Positions 6,591 through 16,822 of a DNA stretch of 39,179 nt are shown piece after piece. The position numbers and the translations under genes are program-made. The stretch's first letter is position 1. The number at the start of each line of letters is the position of its first letter. The notes below the pieces were generated by a model that did not search any database, was not told where the DNA came from, and saw only the letters and a program-made list of their open reading frames with translations. Origin of the DNA: Dehalococcoidia bacterium (GTDB taxonomy: Bacteria > Chloroflexota > Dehalococcoidia > UBA2979); contig QZJI01000030.1 of NCBI GenBank assembly GCA_003599735.1, positions 1 to 39,179 of the forward strand, in the 5' to 3' direction.

Positions 6591-7229
6591 GTGGTGAAAG
6601 GCAGCCGGTTGAACTGGGTCGATCTGGTGATCGTCGCGATCATCGCGTGGAGCGCGTTCCGCGCGTTCCGTGCCGGTCTGGTCCGAGAGCTCACCGCGCT
6701 GGTCGCTGTGGTCGCGGGGATCTTCCTCGCGGGCGCGTTGAGCGACGACCTCTCCGCCAACCTCGACTTCCTGATCGCGGACGAGCAGACGCGCAACCTG
6801 GCGGCGTTCGTCGCGATCTTCGCGGGGACGTTGGTCGCCGGGCAGGTGTTCTCCGCCGTCCTCTCGGACGTGGCCGGGATGCTGCTGCTGGGCCCGCTGG
6901 ATCACATCGCGGGCGCGATCTTCGGACTGGTGCAGGGTGTCCTCATCGTGCAGGTGCTGCTGATTGCCGTCGCTGTGTTCCCCGCCGCCGTCTCCGTCTC
7001 GCGCGCCGTTGATGACTCCCGGGTGGCGGACTTCTTCCTGGACTCGCTGCCCTCAGTCGACCGCCTGCTGCCGGAGCGGTTCCGCGACGCGGCCGGCCAG
7101 CTGCAGAAGTGGCGCGACGTGACGAGCCGGTTGCAACCGATCCCCACACAGGAGCAGATCCTGCCCGGTGTCCCGAGAGGCCAGGGCACACCGACGCCAC
7201 AGCCCACCCCCGCGGGACAGCCTCGATGA
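6591..7229 (+). CDS. CvpA family membrane protein
   Basis: The 212-aa protein has four hydrophobic helices in the first 145 residues, beginning NWVDLVIVAIIAWSAFRAFRAGLVRELTALVAVVAGIF in short segments, the typical CvpA start (residues 7-45), and a Gly-rich third helix with LDHIAGAIFGLVQG. The C-terminus (about 185-212) is a Thr/Pro/Gln-rich tail. CvpA was named for colicin V export and is needed for envelope stress tolerance in some bacteria. Two adjacent GTG codons (6591, 6594) are possible starts. TACCAT at 6573-6578 is a likely -10 with a very short leader. Confidence 0.8.
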   Translation: MVKGSRLNWVDLVIVAIIAWSAFRAFRAGLVRELTALVAVVAGIFLAGALSDDLSANLDFLIADEQTRNLAAFVAIFAGTLVAGQVFSAVLSDVAGMLLLGPLDHIAGAIFGLVQGVLIVQVLLIAVAVFPAAVSVSRAVDDSRVADFFLDSLPSVDRLLPERFRDAAGQLQKWRDVTSRLQPIPTQEQILPGVPRGQGTPTPQPTPAGQPR

Positions 7230-7237
7230 CCCTCCGT

Positions 7238-7266
7238 GCAGGCCCGCTCACGAGCGAAGGGCCTGC
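7238..7266 (+). terminator. Hairpin after the CvpA gene
   Basis: GCAGGCCC (7238-7245) pairs with GGGCCTGC (7259-7266); inside, GCTC and GAGC can extend the structure. There is no T-run. It begins 9 nt after the CvpA-family stop and supports placing the next gene start downstream. Confidence 0.45.
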
Positions 7267-7323
7267 GCGGACAGGCATCGCCCGCCGTCCAGCCCGCCCG
7301 CCGCAGGGCGATCCCCGATCCGG

Positions 7324-7329
7324 TACACT
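7324..7329 (+). promoter_or_regulatory. -10-like hexamer before the HNH gene
   Basis: GGTACACT contains TACACT at 7324-7329, similar to the -10 boxes seen at other starts in the window. It would give a leader of about 94 nt before GTG 7430. The 200-nt gap between the CvpA and HNH genes otherwise holds only the hairpin at 7238-7266. Confidence 0.35.
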
Positions 7330-7429
7330 CGCCACCACGTCGCTTCGCGCGGGTGCGCCTGCCGGGCGCGCCGGTACGCGGCCAGACGTCCGAGCCACGG
7401 ACGGGGCAGCCGCGGGGACTGGGGAAACG

Positions 7430-7993
7430 GTGGCCATCCAGCGCCGCGCCCTGGTGCTGAATCAAAACTACGAGCCACTGAACGTGTGCTCGGTGCGGCG
7501 CGCGTTTGTCCTCGTTCTCCACGGCAAGGCCGACGTCCTGACGGAAGGCGAGGAGCCCCTGATCGGCGCGGAGGACGCGCTATATGTCACGCCCAGCGTG
7601 ATCCGCCTCCGCCACTTCGTCCGCCGCCCCCACCCGCGCCCGCGCCTGACCCGCCGCGAAGTCTTCCAGCGCGACCAGGAACGCTGCCAGTACTGCGGCC
7701 GTCGGGGTGGCGACCTCACACTGGACCACGTCCTCCCCAAGCACCGAGGCGGGCCTCATGTCTGGGAGAATCTCGTCACCGCGTGCCGGGAGTGCAACCA
7801 CCGGAAGGGCGGTCGCACGCCGCAGGAGGCGCGCATGGAGCTGCTGAAGCAGCCGGCGCGGCCCTCCACACACCCTGCCGTGCTGTTCGCGCCATACCTG
7901 GAGCGCTATCGGGAGTGGGCGCAGTTCGTCCTCGGCTGGGGGAAGGCGCCCGCGCAGACACTCGCGATGGACGGCGCGGACGCCGCCTCGTAG
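7430..7993 (+). CDS. HNH endonuclease family protein
   Basis: From GTG 7430 the product is 187 aa. It begins with the conserved lead-in LVLNQNYEPLNVCSVRRAF (residues 7-25), followed by a zinc-finger-type HNH nuclease domain: CQYCG (about 83-87), the catalytic LDHVLPKHRGG, and NLVTACRECNHRKGGR. The two CxxC pairs bind a structural zinc, and the DH and N/H residues form the metal nuclease site. This widespread short HNH family is a stand-alone chromosomal gene of unknown role. An in-frame ATG at 7226 overlaps the previous stop but would add 68 low-complexity residues and cross a hairpin and promoter-like box, so I reject it. The gene ends 4 nt before a convergent stop. Confidence 0.88.
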   Translation: MAIQRRALVLNQNYEPLNVCSVRRAFVLVLHGKADVLTEGEEPLIGAEDALYVTPSVIRLRHFVRRPHPRPRLTRREVFQRDQERCQYCGRRGGDLTLDHVLPKHRGGPHVWENLVTACRECNHRKGGRTPQEARMELLKQPARPSTHPAVLFAPYLERYREWAQFVLGWGKAPAQTLAMDGADAAS

Positions 7994-7997
7994 GCGG

Positions 7998-8549
7998 TTA
8001 CGCCGAGGGCGTCCCGGCCGGCAGGTCGCGCTCCGCCACCCACCGCTCCCACGCCGCCCGCGTCTTCGCGCGCGCCGCTTCGAACCCCTTCCGGTCGCCG
8101 AAGTAGCCACCAAGGATCGCGGGGAACACGCGCATGCCGATCAGCAGCAGCGGCGCGTACACCGCGGTGCCCAGGATCAGGCTGTCCTTCAGCGTGGGGA
8201 TGCCAAGGACGGCGGCCAGCGGCAGCACCATCGCGATCAGCACGCCGATATAGGCGAAGCCGTTCACCCACTGGCCTTCTGTCTTGCGCTGCGCGCGCAA
8301 CGCCGCCGCGATCGGGGCTGGGACGACGTCCACGGGGCGGCGCGCAGAGGTCGCCTCACCGCAGTGTGGACAGGTCACGGTCTCGCGCCCGATCGGCGTG
8401 AAGCAGTTACCGCAGAAGGTGCCGCGTTCCGGCGTCTCACCGCGCGAGACGGCGACCAGGTGCGCCTCCAGCCGGGGCGAGAACAGCGGGCAGCCGTCGT
8501 CTGGTCGGTAGCGTTCCTCCGGCAGCGGCTCGTCCATCCGATAGCTCAT
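7998..8549 (-). CDS. Zinc-ribbon membrane protein
   Basis: The product is 183 aa. It has a cytoplasmic zinc ribbon made of two CxxC pairs (FCGNCFTPIGRETVTCPHCGE, quoted in two parts: FCGNCF and TCPHCG, about residues 45-65), then two or three hydrophobic helices (about 95-145) and a basic C-terminal tail. Its ATG overlaps the stop of the upstream glycosylase gene by 4 nt (ATGA), so it is translationally coupled and last in the purA operon. I do not recognise a named family. Confidence 0.75.
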   Translation of the reverse strand: MSYRMDEPLPEERYRPDDGCPLFSPRLEAHLVAVSRGETPERGTFCGNCFTPIGRETVTCPHCGEATSARRPVDVVPAPIAAALRAQRKTEGQWVNGFAYIGVLIAMVLPLAAVLGIPTLKDSLILGTAVYAPLLLIGMRVFPAILGGYFGDRKGFEAARAKTRAAWERWVAERDLPAGTPSA

Positions 8550-9094
8550 GCGGCGCTCCTCACTCCAAGTGATCGCGCGAGGTCCGCGAGGACGGCGGCG
8601 ATCTGCCCGCGGTATGCGGCGGCGCGGCCCGAGGTGGACGGGATCACCCATACCTCGGCGCCGTCAAGGTCGAGGGGCTGCCTGCCCCAGCCGTGGCGAG
8701 GGCGCATCTTCGGGTAGAGGTCGTCGAACTGACGCCCGCCCGTGAAGCAGATGGCGCGCGGCCGGGCGGTGGCGAGGCGCGCACGGAACGCCTCGACGCT
8801 GGCACGCACCTCGGCCGTCGTGATCTTCGTGGAGTCGGTCTCGACACGTTTGACGACATCGGTGAAGCCGATGCGGAACGGGCGGGCGTGCGCGAGCGAG
8901 AGGTCGTCCTCCGGCGTCACGAGGCGTGAGACGAGCGGCGAGCCGGAGAGGAGACGCCAGAAGGCGTTGCCGGGGTTGGCGTAGTAATGCCCGTGCCGTG
9001 CGGAGGTCTCCCCCGGATTGATCCCGACGAAGACGAGGTCCAGACCAGGCCGCAGAAGGTCCGGCAGCGTCGGCGGCATCTCGACCGTATTCAC
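8546..9094 (-). CDS. mug: Mismatch-specific uracil/thymine DNA glycosylase (MUG/TDG family)
   Basis: The 182-aa protein belongs to the uracil-DNA glycosylase superfamily, removing uracil or thymine from G mismatches and ethenocytosine. The catalytic motif GINPG is at 24-28, followed by HYYANPGNAFWRLL, and the second, substrate-loop motif is IPSTSGRAA near the C-terminus. The length fits MUG. A GTG start at 9094 is used; an internal ATG (residue 6) is an alternative. It lies 4 nt after the upstream membrane protein and overlaps the next gene, so it is part of the operon that starts with purA. Confidence 0.88.
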   Translation of the reverse strand: MNTVEMPPTLPDLLRPGLDLVFVGINPGETSARHGHYYANPGNAFWRLLSGSPLVSRLVTPEDDLSLAHARPFRIGFTDVVKRVETDSTKITTAEVRASVEAFRARLATARPRAICFTGGRQFDDLYPKMRPRHGWGRQPLDLDGAEVWVIPSTSGRAAAYRGQIAAVLADLARSLGVRSAA

Positions 9095-9098
9095 GTCG

Positions 9099-9617
9099 TT
9101 ACCGCTGCGCGTAGGAGAACGACTCGTCGCCGAGCGCGACGCCGAGGGCCAGCGCCCCCATCGTGACGATGAGGAGGATCAGCGAGAAGAGGAAGGACTG
9201 CGACCGTGCGGTCTCCAGGGCGGGGCGTTGCTCCTCGTCGCCCGCGATCACCGCGTCCGACAGACGCGCGATCTTGCGTGCGAACAGGAAGACGTGCAAG
9301 ACGATCAGCACGATGATCGTGGTGAACGCGCCCATCTTCGCGGCGAAGATCGGGCCGAAGCGGTAGCCCTGTGGGTCCGCCCGGATCGGCTCCGGCACGA
9401 TCGAGTAATACTGGTAGAGCCCGGTCGCAAGCAGCACCACCAGGGCGATCACGGTGAGCTGTCCGAACCGGCCGGCGACCACTTTCACCACCCCGCGCCG
9501 CGTCTCTTCATTGCTCAGCATCCAGGTCGCGGGTGTCACCGCGTAAAACATCAATACCTGCGGCCCGAAGAGGACCGCCGCCGCGATGACGTGGATGATC
9601 AGCGAAGTTGTCTGCAT
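9099..9617 (-). CDS. Four-TM membrane protein (DUF2269/CopD-like)
   Basis: The 172-aa protein has four predicted transmembrane helices (about 5-28, 48-68, 92-114 and 143-166) with little else. A His in helix 1 (IIHVIAAAVLFGP) and one in helix 3 (VLHVFLFARK) recall the small heme- or copper-associated membrane proteins of the DUF2269/CopD type. This is resemblance only. GGAGA precedes the ATG; the gene is 15 nt after purA and 4 nt before the glycosylase, so it is cotranscribed. Confidence 0.7.
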   Translation of the reverse strand: MQTTSLIIHVIAAAVLFGPQVLMFYAVTPATWMLSNEETRRGVVKVVAGRFGQLTVIALVVLLATGLYQYYSIVPEPIRADPQGYRFGPIFAAKMGAFTTIIVLIVLHVFLFARKIARLSDAVIAGDEEQRPALETARSQSFLFSLILLIVTMGALALGVALGDESFSYAQR

Positions 9618-9632
9618 ACCGTCTCCGTCGGG

Positions 9633-11816
<2,184 letters not shown>

Positions 11817-11828
11817 GCAGTATCGAGG

Positions 11829-12728
11829 CTAGCGCACCCGCTCGCGCCGCCCGATGGCATCGGCAAGCGCGATGAGGGCGCGGGCGCGGCGCACGGTGCG
11901 ACGGTCGACCAGCCGGTCGGTCGTGGGCGCCTCGATCACCTCACCAGCGACGACGCCCGTCCACGCGCCGGACGCGCGCACCCGTTCCCATTCCGTCATG
12001 ATCACGCGGGCGATGGCGACCTCGGTCGGATCGGGCGTGAACAGCGCGTTCATCCCGCGTGTCGCGGTCTCGTCGTGCAGGGCGACGCCGGCCGCGCCGA
12101 AGTCGTGGGCGCGGGCCGGGAGCGCCGTCCACTCCGGGCGATGCGCGTCGAGGGCCAACACCCACGGCAGCCGTGCGGTGTCCGCGTGGATCGCGACGTC
12201 CGCCATCGCATGGTCGTACAGCGTGCTCGCCCGCTCGCCGAGGCGCAGGTCGACGCGCAGCCCCTCGGCGCTCAACGCCACGGCGGCATGCCGGTCGACG
12301 GCATCGAGGATCCTCGGCAACGCGGAAAGCCCCTCGGCGGAGTCGATCTCCGGGATGAGGCGGATGCCGCCGGGGGTGAGGCCGAGCCGCATCTCGCGCT
12401 TGCGGATCTGCACGTCGGCGTCCCGCGCGTCCTGCGGCATCTCGGTGCCGCTCAGCACGAGCGCCGTCAGCCATTCCCCGACGAGGGCGTCGAGGTCGGC
12501 CTCCATCTCGTGCGAGCGCGTGTCCGCGACGCGCGCGAAGACCGGCCGGCCCGTCTTCGCGATCGCCTTCGCGTGCTTTGCCGCCAGCGCGCGGGCCTCC
12601 TCGCGTTTCCCTACGACCGCGGGCCGTGCGAGGTCGATCACGACGGCGTCCGCCGCGGAACGTGCCGCCGCGGTGAGCGTGTGGCCGTCGAGGGCGGAGA
12701 TCACCAGCAGGCTGCGCAGTGCGAGCAT
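11829..12728 (-). CDS. CitE-like (HpcH/HpaI aldolase superfamily) protein, divergent active site
   Basis: The 299-aa protein resembles the CitE group of (beta/alpha)8-barrel C-C lyases that act on acyl-CoA substrates. Recognisable landmarks are MLALRSLLVIS at the start, VVIDLARPAVVGKREEAR (about 30-50), LIPEIDSAEGL (about 125-135) and ALSAEGLRVDLRLG. In working CitE enzymes the first segment reads DLEDAV and supplies acidic and Mg-site residues; here it reads DLARPAV. The ARV segment also differs from the usual VRxN. It may have lost the lyase reaction or use another substrate. It follows a hydrolase gene by 37 nt on the same strand. Confidence 0.72.
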   Translation of the reverse strand: MLALRSLLVISALDGHTLTAAARSAADAVVIDLARPAVVGKREEARALAAKHAKAIAKTGRPVFARVADTRSHEMEADLDALVGEWLTALVLSGTEMPQDARDADVQIRKREMRLGLTPGGIRLIPEIDSAEGLSALPRILDAVDRHAAVALSAEGLRVDLRLGERASTLYDHAMADVAIHADTARLPWVLALDAHRPEWTALPARAHDFGAAGVALHDETATRGMNALFTPDPTEVAIARVIMTEWERVRASGAWTGVVAGEVIEAPTTDRLVDRRTVRRARALIALADAIGRRERVR

Positions 12729-12765
12729 CGAGGCCCCTGTCTTCCCGAGCGTGACTGTCGTGAAT

Positions 12766-13488
12766 CTACAGCGTGATGTCTTCCCCGAGCGGTGCGCCGG
12801 CATCGACGTCACGCAGGAAGTCGAGGACGGCCTGGTTCCAGTCGCGCGGGCGCTGGCTGGAAGTGCCGTGGACGCAGCCCGCGAGACGGACGACGCGGCG
12901 CTTCGGCAGGGCGTCCGCGATCCGCTGGAACCCCGGCAAGATCATCTCGTCCAGTTCACCCACGATCAGCAGCGTGGGGATGCGGAGTGTCCGCAGCGCC
13001 GGGGTGAGGTCGGGCCGCTCGCGCATCGCGCGCATGCAGCCCTCCATCCCCGGATCGCCCGCCCACTCCTCGAAAGATCGTGAGGGCGGACGTGGTGGCT
13101 CATTCCCTCGCGTCGTGGAGTCGCTGACGACGAGGGCGTGCGTGTCGTCTGGATGATCGGCCGCGTACTGCGTCACGATCTGCCCGCCGAACGACATCCC
13201 GGCCACGATTGCGCCGTCCGCGGCATCGAGCGCTTCGAGCAGCCCGCGCAGGTCGCCAGCCAGAGCCGGCATGGTGTACGACTCGATCTCGGCGGGTGCC
13301 GATGAGCCGCCGTGCCCGCGGGCGTCCCAGCAGATCAGGCGGTATTGCTGCGACAGGACGTGCATCTGCGGATACCACATCTCGAGGCCCACGCTGAACC
13401 CGTGCGACAGCACCAGCGGTCGGCCGTCGCGCGGCCCCCGCTCGTCGTAGCGGATGCGGATACCGGAGGGCAGTTCAACGTGCGGCAT
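12766..13488 (-). CDS. Alpha/beta hydrolase
   Basis: The 240-aa protein has the classical alpha/beta-hydrolase layout: SHGF oxyanion-hole strand (about 28-31), CWDARGHGGS, nucleophile elbow GMSFGG with Ser in the centre, acid in VGELDE, and His in GCVHGTSS near the C-terminus. Substrate cannot be predicted; the closest-looking group is 3-oxoadipate enol-lactonase-type esterases. GGGAGAAGG precedes the ATG and a TAGACT -10 box (minus strand) lies at 13517-13522. Confidence 0.88.
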   Translation of the reverse strand: MPHVELPSGIRIRYDERGPRDGRPLVLSHGFSVGLEMWYPQMHVLSQQYRLICWDARGHGGSSAPAEIESYTMPALAGDLRGLLEALDAADGAIVAGMSFGGQIVTQYAADHPDDTHALVVSDSTTRGNEPPRPPSRSFEEWAGDPGMEGCMRAMRERPDLTPALRTLRIPTLLIVGELDEMILPGFQRIADALPKRRVVRLAGCVHGTSSQRPRDWNQAVLDFLRDVDAGAPLGEDITL

Positions 13489-13516
13489 CGAACCTTCTCC
13501 CTGTCTTTGCGGCGGC

Positions 13517-13522
13517 AGTCTA
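13517..13522 (-). promoter_or_regulatory. -10 element of the alpha/beta hydrolase gene
   Basis: Read on the minus strand the hexamer is TAGACT, the same sequence found at the rimO and murJ promoters. It would give a leader of about 22 nt carrying GGGAGAAGG before the ATG at 13488. Confidence 0.45.
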
Positions 13523-13544
13523 CGCCCCGGGCTGGAGGGTGACG

Positions 13545-14534
13545 TTAGGCGTCTCGCCGCATGGCGCGGGGGAGCGCCGCACGGAGAACGTCGATCGCCT
13601 CAGCGAGCAGTGTGGACTCGCCGCTGGTGGTGCGCTTCCGCACCTTCTGCAGCGCGAGGACGACGAGCAACTGGTAGGTCTCAGCCTCGCGCACGTCGCG
13701 GATGACGCGGCGTGGTTCATAGCCCTCGAGCAACGTGTGAAGGGCGCCCCAGCCGCGATGGGCGGCGTGGTAGTAGGCGAACGAGGCGAGGTCGAACGCG
13801 ACGGGGACGATGGCGGCGTCGCCGAAGTCCATCAGCGCGGCGAGGCGGCCATCGCGCACGAGGGCATGCGGGCCGTAGAGGTCGGTGTGACAAAGGCCGG
13901 TCTGCACCTCCGGGTTGGCATAGCGCAGCAGCGGCTCGCGCAGGTCGCCGAGCGCGCCGATGAGGTCGGGGGCATGCCTCGCGATGGGGTGGCCGAGGAG
14001 AGCGCGGCCGTCGTAGGGCCACTGCTGTCCCCAACGAGAAAGGATGCCCTCGGTGGGGGTGGTGGTGCGCCCGTGGATCGCGTCGGCGCGGTCATCGAGG
14101 AGTCCCCGGCCCTCGGCGGGGAGGGCGTGCAGCAGCGCGAGCAGCCTCCCAAGGTCGCGTACCGCGTCCGGGTGACGCCCGGGGTCCAGCGGCTCACCTG
14201 CCGCGAGCGCGAGCACCTGCCATGACCAGCGCCCGCCAAGGGGGTCTCGCCCGATGGTGGCGGAGCAGGCGACCGACTCGGGAATAGGGGCGGTGGGGTC
14301 GGCCTCGTGGAGCGCGAGGTGGATGGCGTAGCGAGCAGCGAGGTTTGCGGGTGTGTCGCGGTGGAGGGCGTCCCGTCCGTCCGGAGGAATCTCGACGAGG
14401 ACGGCGACCTCCCGCCGCCCGGCCTTGACGGCCCAGGCGACGCAGGTCATGCCGCGGCCCAGCGGGCGTACCTCGCCCGGGGTTTCACCGGTCGCTTCGC
14501 GGGCGACGCGCGCCACGGCGGTCGCGTCCGGCAT
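13545..14534 (-). CDS. Aminoglycoside phosphotransferase (APH)-fold kinase-like protein
   Basis: Using the ATG at 14534 the product is 329 aa (an ATG at 14558 would add eight residues). It has the APH/choline-kinase fold: a nucleotide-binding N-lobe (LGRGMTCVAWAV, about 26-37, and VAVLVEI) and the catalytic loop LCHTDLYGPHALV followed by MDFGDA, which supplies the metal Asp. Family members normally have H-x-D-x4-N in the catalytic loop; here the Asn position is His. It may be active on an unknown small molecule or inactive. Aminoglycoside resistance should not be assumed. Confidence 0.75.
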   Translation of the reverse strand: MPDATAVARVAREATGETPGEVRPLGRGMTCVAWAVKAGRREVAVLVEIPPDGRDALHRDTPANLAARYAIHLALHEADPTAPIPESVACSATIGRDPLGGRWSWQVLALAAGEPLDPGRHPDAVRDLGRLLALLHALPAEGRGLLDDRADAIHGRTTTPTEGILSRWGQQWPYDGRALLGHPIARHAPDLIGALGDLREPLLRYANPEVQTGLCHTDLYGPHALVRDGRLAALMDFGDAAIVPVAFDLASFAYYHAAHRGWGALHTLLEGYEPRRVIRDVREAETYQLLVVLALQKVRKRTTSGESTLLAEAIDVLRAALPRAMRRDA

Positions 14535-14601
14535 CAGCCCCAGTCCGCCCCCCGTCATCCCCGCCTCCGCCCCGAATCGCGCACCGGTTGCCCTCGCCCC
14601 C

Positions 14602-14608
14602 TAGAGTA
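14602..14608. promoter_or_regulatory. Shared, overlapping -10 elements of divergent promoters
   Basis: TAGAGTA reads TAGAGT on the plus strand (towards the DinB gene) and TACTCT on the minus strand (towards the APH-like gene). The two hexamers overlap, so the promoters would be back to back and compete. The placement is by eye and -35 boxes are not obvious. Confidence 0.35.
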
Positions 14609-14675
14609 CGGGCGGCGCAACGGCCTGGAGGGGACGTGCGCATGCCGCGCCGCGGTCGCGCTCAGGGGGTATCGA

Positions 14676-15092
14676 ATGGCTACAGCAGCAGAACTACGTC
14701 AACAGTTGGCCGCCAACCGGGCCGCATTCCGCGAGGCGCTGAGCACCCTCGGCGGGAAGTGGGAACAGGCGGCTCCCGATGACGAGTGGACGCCCCGCCG
14801 CATCGCGGAGCACGCCATCGGCGCGGATGTCCTCTTCGCTACCCGCATGTTCGAGGCGATGCAGGCGAAGCCCTCCGACTGGGAGCGCCAGCCTCTGGAG
14901 ACCCTGGAAGCGGCCCTGGCACGTCTCGATGCCGCCGCGGCTATCGCCGACCGGGCCTACCGGTACATCGAGGATCACGACCTCACAAAGGCTGGGAATC
15001 CCTCCGGGGACTACCCGAAGACGGTAGAGGGCATCCTGCAGAACGCCGTCGACCATTTCGCGGAGCACGCGGCGACCCTCAAGAGCCGCTAA
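14676..15092 (+). CDS. DinB/YfiT-like metal-dependent four-helix protein
   Basis: The 138-aa all-helical protein has the DinB superfamily signs: WTPRRIAEHAIGAD with its His at about residue 43 and a C-terminal helix with VDHFAEHA carrying two more His, which would form the metal site. DinB proteins include thiol-dependent S-transferases and hydrolases; the substrate here is unknown. ATG 14676 was chosen because the DinB-like helix starts right after it; AGGGGGTATCG is a modest ribosome-binding sequence. It is the first of three DinB-type genes in this window. Confidence 0.78.
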   Translation: MATAAELRQQLAANRAAFREALSTLGGKWEQAAPDDEWTPRRIAEHAIGADVLFATRMFEAMQAKPSDWERQPLETLEAALARLDAAAAIADRAYRYIEDHDLTKAGNPSGDYPKTVEGILQNAVDHFAEHAATLKSR

Positions 15093-15159
15093 TCGGTGCC
15101 CGGCTGGGTCAGCTCCGAGCTGGCGAGCGTCCGAAGCCTGGCGAAGGGCTCCCGGACGC

Positions 15160-15189
15160 TTGCCGCTGCGGGTCACGTCCGCCTACGAT
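15160..15189 (+). promoter_or_regulatory. rpsT promoter
   Basis: TTGCCG (15160-15165) and TACGAT (15184-15189) are separated by 18 nt. The leader to the rpsT ATG would be about 61 nt. This is the best match in the 165-nt gap between the DinB gene and rpsT. Confidence 0.5.
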
Positions 15190-15257
15190 CCTTGGACGCC
15201 CTCGGACTGCGGTGGTTCGGTGCGGCGTATTCCTGATGACGTGACGAGGTTTCCCGA

Positions 15258-15527
15258 ATGGCCCACTCCCGATCCGCGCGCAAGCGCATCCGCCAGAACG
15301 AGCACCACGCGGCGATGAACAAGCCGATCCGCACTCGTGCCGCGCACGCCCTGCGTGACGCCCGCATCGCCATCAAGGCGGGTGACGCCGAGGCGGCGGC
15401 GACCGTCCGGATGGCCCAGTCTGCCCTCGACCGTGCCGCGCGGCGCAACATCATCCACCCCAACGCGGCGTCCCGCTCGAAGGCCCGCCTCGCGCGCGCC
15501 CTCAAGCTGATGCAGACGGCCGCCTAA
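15258..15527 (+). CDS. rpsT: 30S ribosomal protein S20
   Basis: S20 is an early-binding helical protein of the small subunit. The 89-aa, strongly basic product begins MAHSRSARKRIRQNEHHAAMN, split here as MAHSRSARKRIRQNE plus HHAAMN, and has the family signature at the C-terminus IIHPNAASRSKARLARAL. Length is normal. It is a single-gene unit with its own promoter and an intrinsic terminator. Confidence 0.96.
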   Translation: MAHSRSARKRIRQNEHHAAMNKPIRTRAAHALRDARIAIKAGDAEAAATVRMAQSALDRAARRNIIHPNAASRSKARLARALKLMQTAA

Positions 15528-15555
15528 CAGCCCTCCCTCCACCGGAGAGACGCGT

Positions 15556-15578
15556 CGGGCCCCGCAAGGGGCCCGTTT
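15556..15578 (+). terminator. Intrinsic terminator of rpsT
   Basis: CGGGCCCC (15556-15563), a GCAA tetraloop and GGGGCCCG (15568-15575) are followed by TTTCG. This is the clearest intrinsic terminator in the window: 8 GC pairs, GNRA loop and a short T-run, 28 nt after the rpsT stop. Confidence 0.85.
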
Positions 15579-15745
15579 CGTGCTCGCCGGCACTGGTGTC
15601 GCCTCCATGTCGGCCCGATGGCACCCTGGCCTCGCTTCGTCCTGATTCCTGGTTCATCCCTGGGTATCCCTACGTGAGTGTCCCGACGGAGCGCGGGTGC
15701 GATACTCCCTGCGCGGGACAGCCGAGCAGAGCCGAGAGCAGACGC

Positions 15746-16822
15746 ATGCGCGCCACCATCTTTCACGCCCCCGGCCGCGTCACTGTCGAGGATCGGCCCA
15801 CGCCCTTGGCCGGGTTCGGCGAAGTCCGCCTGCGGATGGCCGCCGCCTCGCTCTGCGCCTCCGATGTCCGTGTCTATCGCGGCGAGAAGTACGCCCTGCC
15901 CGGCGTCATCCCCGGCCACGAGGTCGCCGGCGTCGTTGACCAGGTCGGCGCTGGCGTCACCGGCATCGTGGAGGGCGACCGCGTCGTCATCTGTCCGATC
16001 GTCGCCTGCAACCGCTGCCGCTATTGCCTGATCGGCCGTCGCAACCGCTGCGTCGCGCGGAAGACCCTCGGCTATGACCTCGATGGTGGCTTCGCCGGCC
16101 ACATGGTCGTCCCGGCCGCGATCGTTAGCGCCGGTCACGTCATCCCGGTTCCGTCCGCCCTGCCGCTCGACCTCGCCGCGATCGTCGAACCTTCCGCCTG
16201 CACGCTGGCCAGCCTCGAACTCTGCGAGGTTGGCGCGGGCGCATCGATGGTGATCATGGGCGCGGGGCCGATGGGCCTGCTCCACCTCATCCTCGGCCGT
16301 GCGCTGGGCGCGGGCCCGATCATCGTGAGCGAGCCGGTCGAGGAGCGCCGCGCCATCGCCCGGCGCTGGGGCGCGGATATCGTGCTCGACCCGGGCAGCG
16401 AGGATGTCGCGGGCGCGGTGCGCGACGCGACCGGCGGCCTCGGCGCGGACGCCGTCATTGTCTCGGTCGGCCTCGGCGCGATGGTCTCGCCCGCGCTCTC
16501 GCTCGTGCGGCCGCAGGGCACCGTCAACCTCTTTGCCGGCTTCCCGAAGGGCGCGCCTGCCGTGCCGTTCGATCCGAACCTCGTCCACTACGGCGAGGTC
16601 ATCCTCACCGGTTCGCAGAACGCCACCACCGATCAGTACCGCCGCACTGTCGCGATGCTGGGCGCTGTGTCGCACATCGACGAGGTCGTCACCAACCGCT
16701 ACGGCATCGAGCGGGCGCCCGAGGCGTACGAGTTGCGGCTGGCGCTCGCCGGGCTGAAGTCGCTCGTCCAGTTCCCTGGCGTCGACCCGCTGTTCCCGAC
16801 CGGCTCCGCGGGGGCCGCGTGA
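15746..16822 (+). CDS. Zinc-dependent alcohol/polyol dehydrogenase (MDR family)
   Basis: The 358-aa protein is a medium-chain zinc dehydrogenase that oxidises a secondary alcohol with NAD(P). Catalytic zinc ligands are visible at Cys37, His58-Glu59 and Glu148; the structural zinc lobe has Cys 88, 91, 94 and 102; the Rossmann motif GAGPMG is at 172-177. The sequence resembles sorbitol, threonine and related dehydrogenases; the substrate cannot be fixed. ATG 15746 is the natural start (MRATIFHAPG). A GATACT -10-like hexamer lies near 15702-15707. The stop overlaps the next start by 4 nt (GTGA). Confidence 0.88.
   Translation: MRATIFHAPGRVTVEDRPTPLAGFGEVRLRMAAASLCASDVRVYRGEKYALPGVIPGHEVAGVVDQVGAGVTGIVEGDRVVICPIVACNRCRYCLIGRRNRCVARKTLGYDLDGGFAGHMVVPAAIVSAGHVIPVPSALPLDLAAIVEPSACTLASLELCEVGAGASMVIMGAGPMGLLHLILGRALGAGPIIVSEPVEERRAIARRWGADIVLDPGSEDVAGAVRDATGGLGADAVIVSVGLGAMVSPALSLVRPQGTVNLFAGFPKGAPAVPFDPNLVHYGEVILTGSQNATTDQYRRTVAMLGAVSHIDEVVTNRYGIERAPEAYELRLALAGLKSLVQFPGVDPLFPTGSAGAA

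Noticed and set aside
7226..7429. Start of the HNH gene at ATG 7226 overlapping the CvpA-gene stop
   Set aside because: It would add 68 low-complexity residues and cross a hairpin and a -10-like box; the conserved region starts just after GTG 7430.
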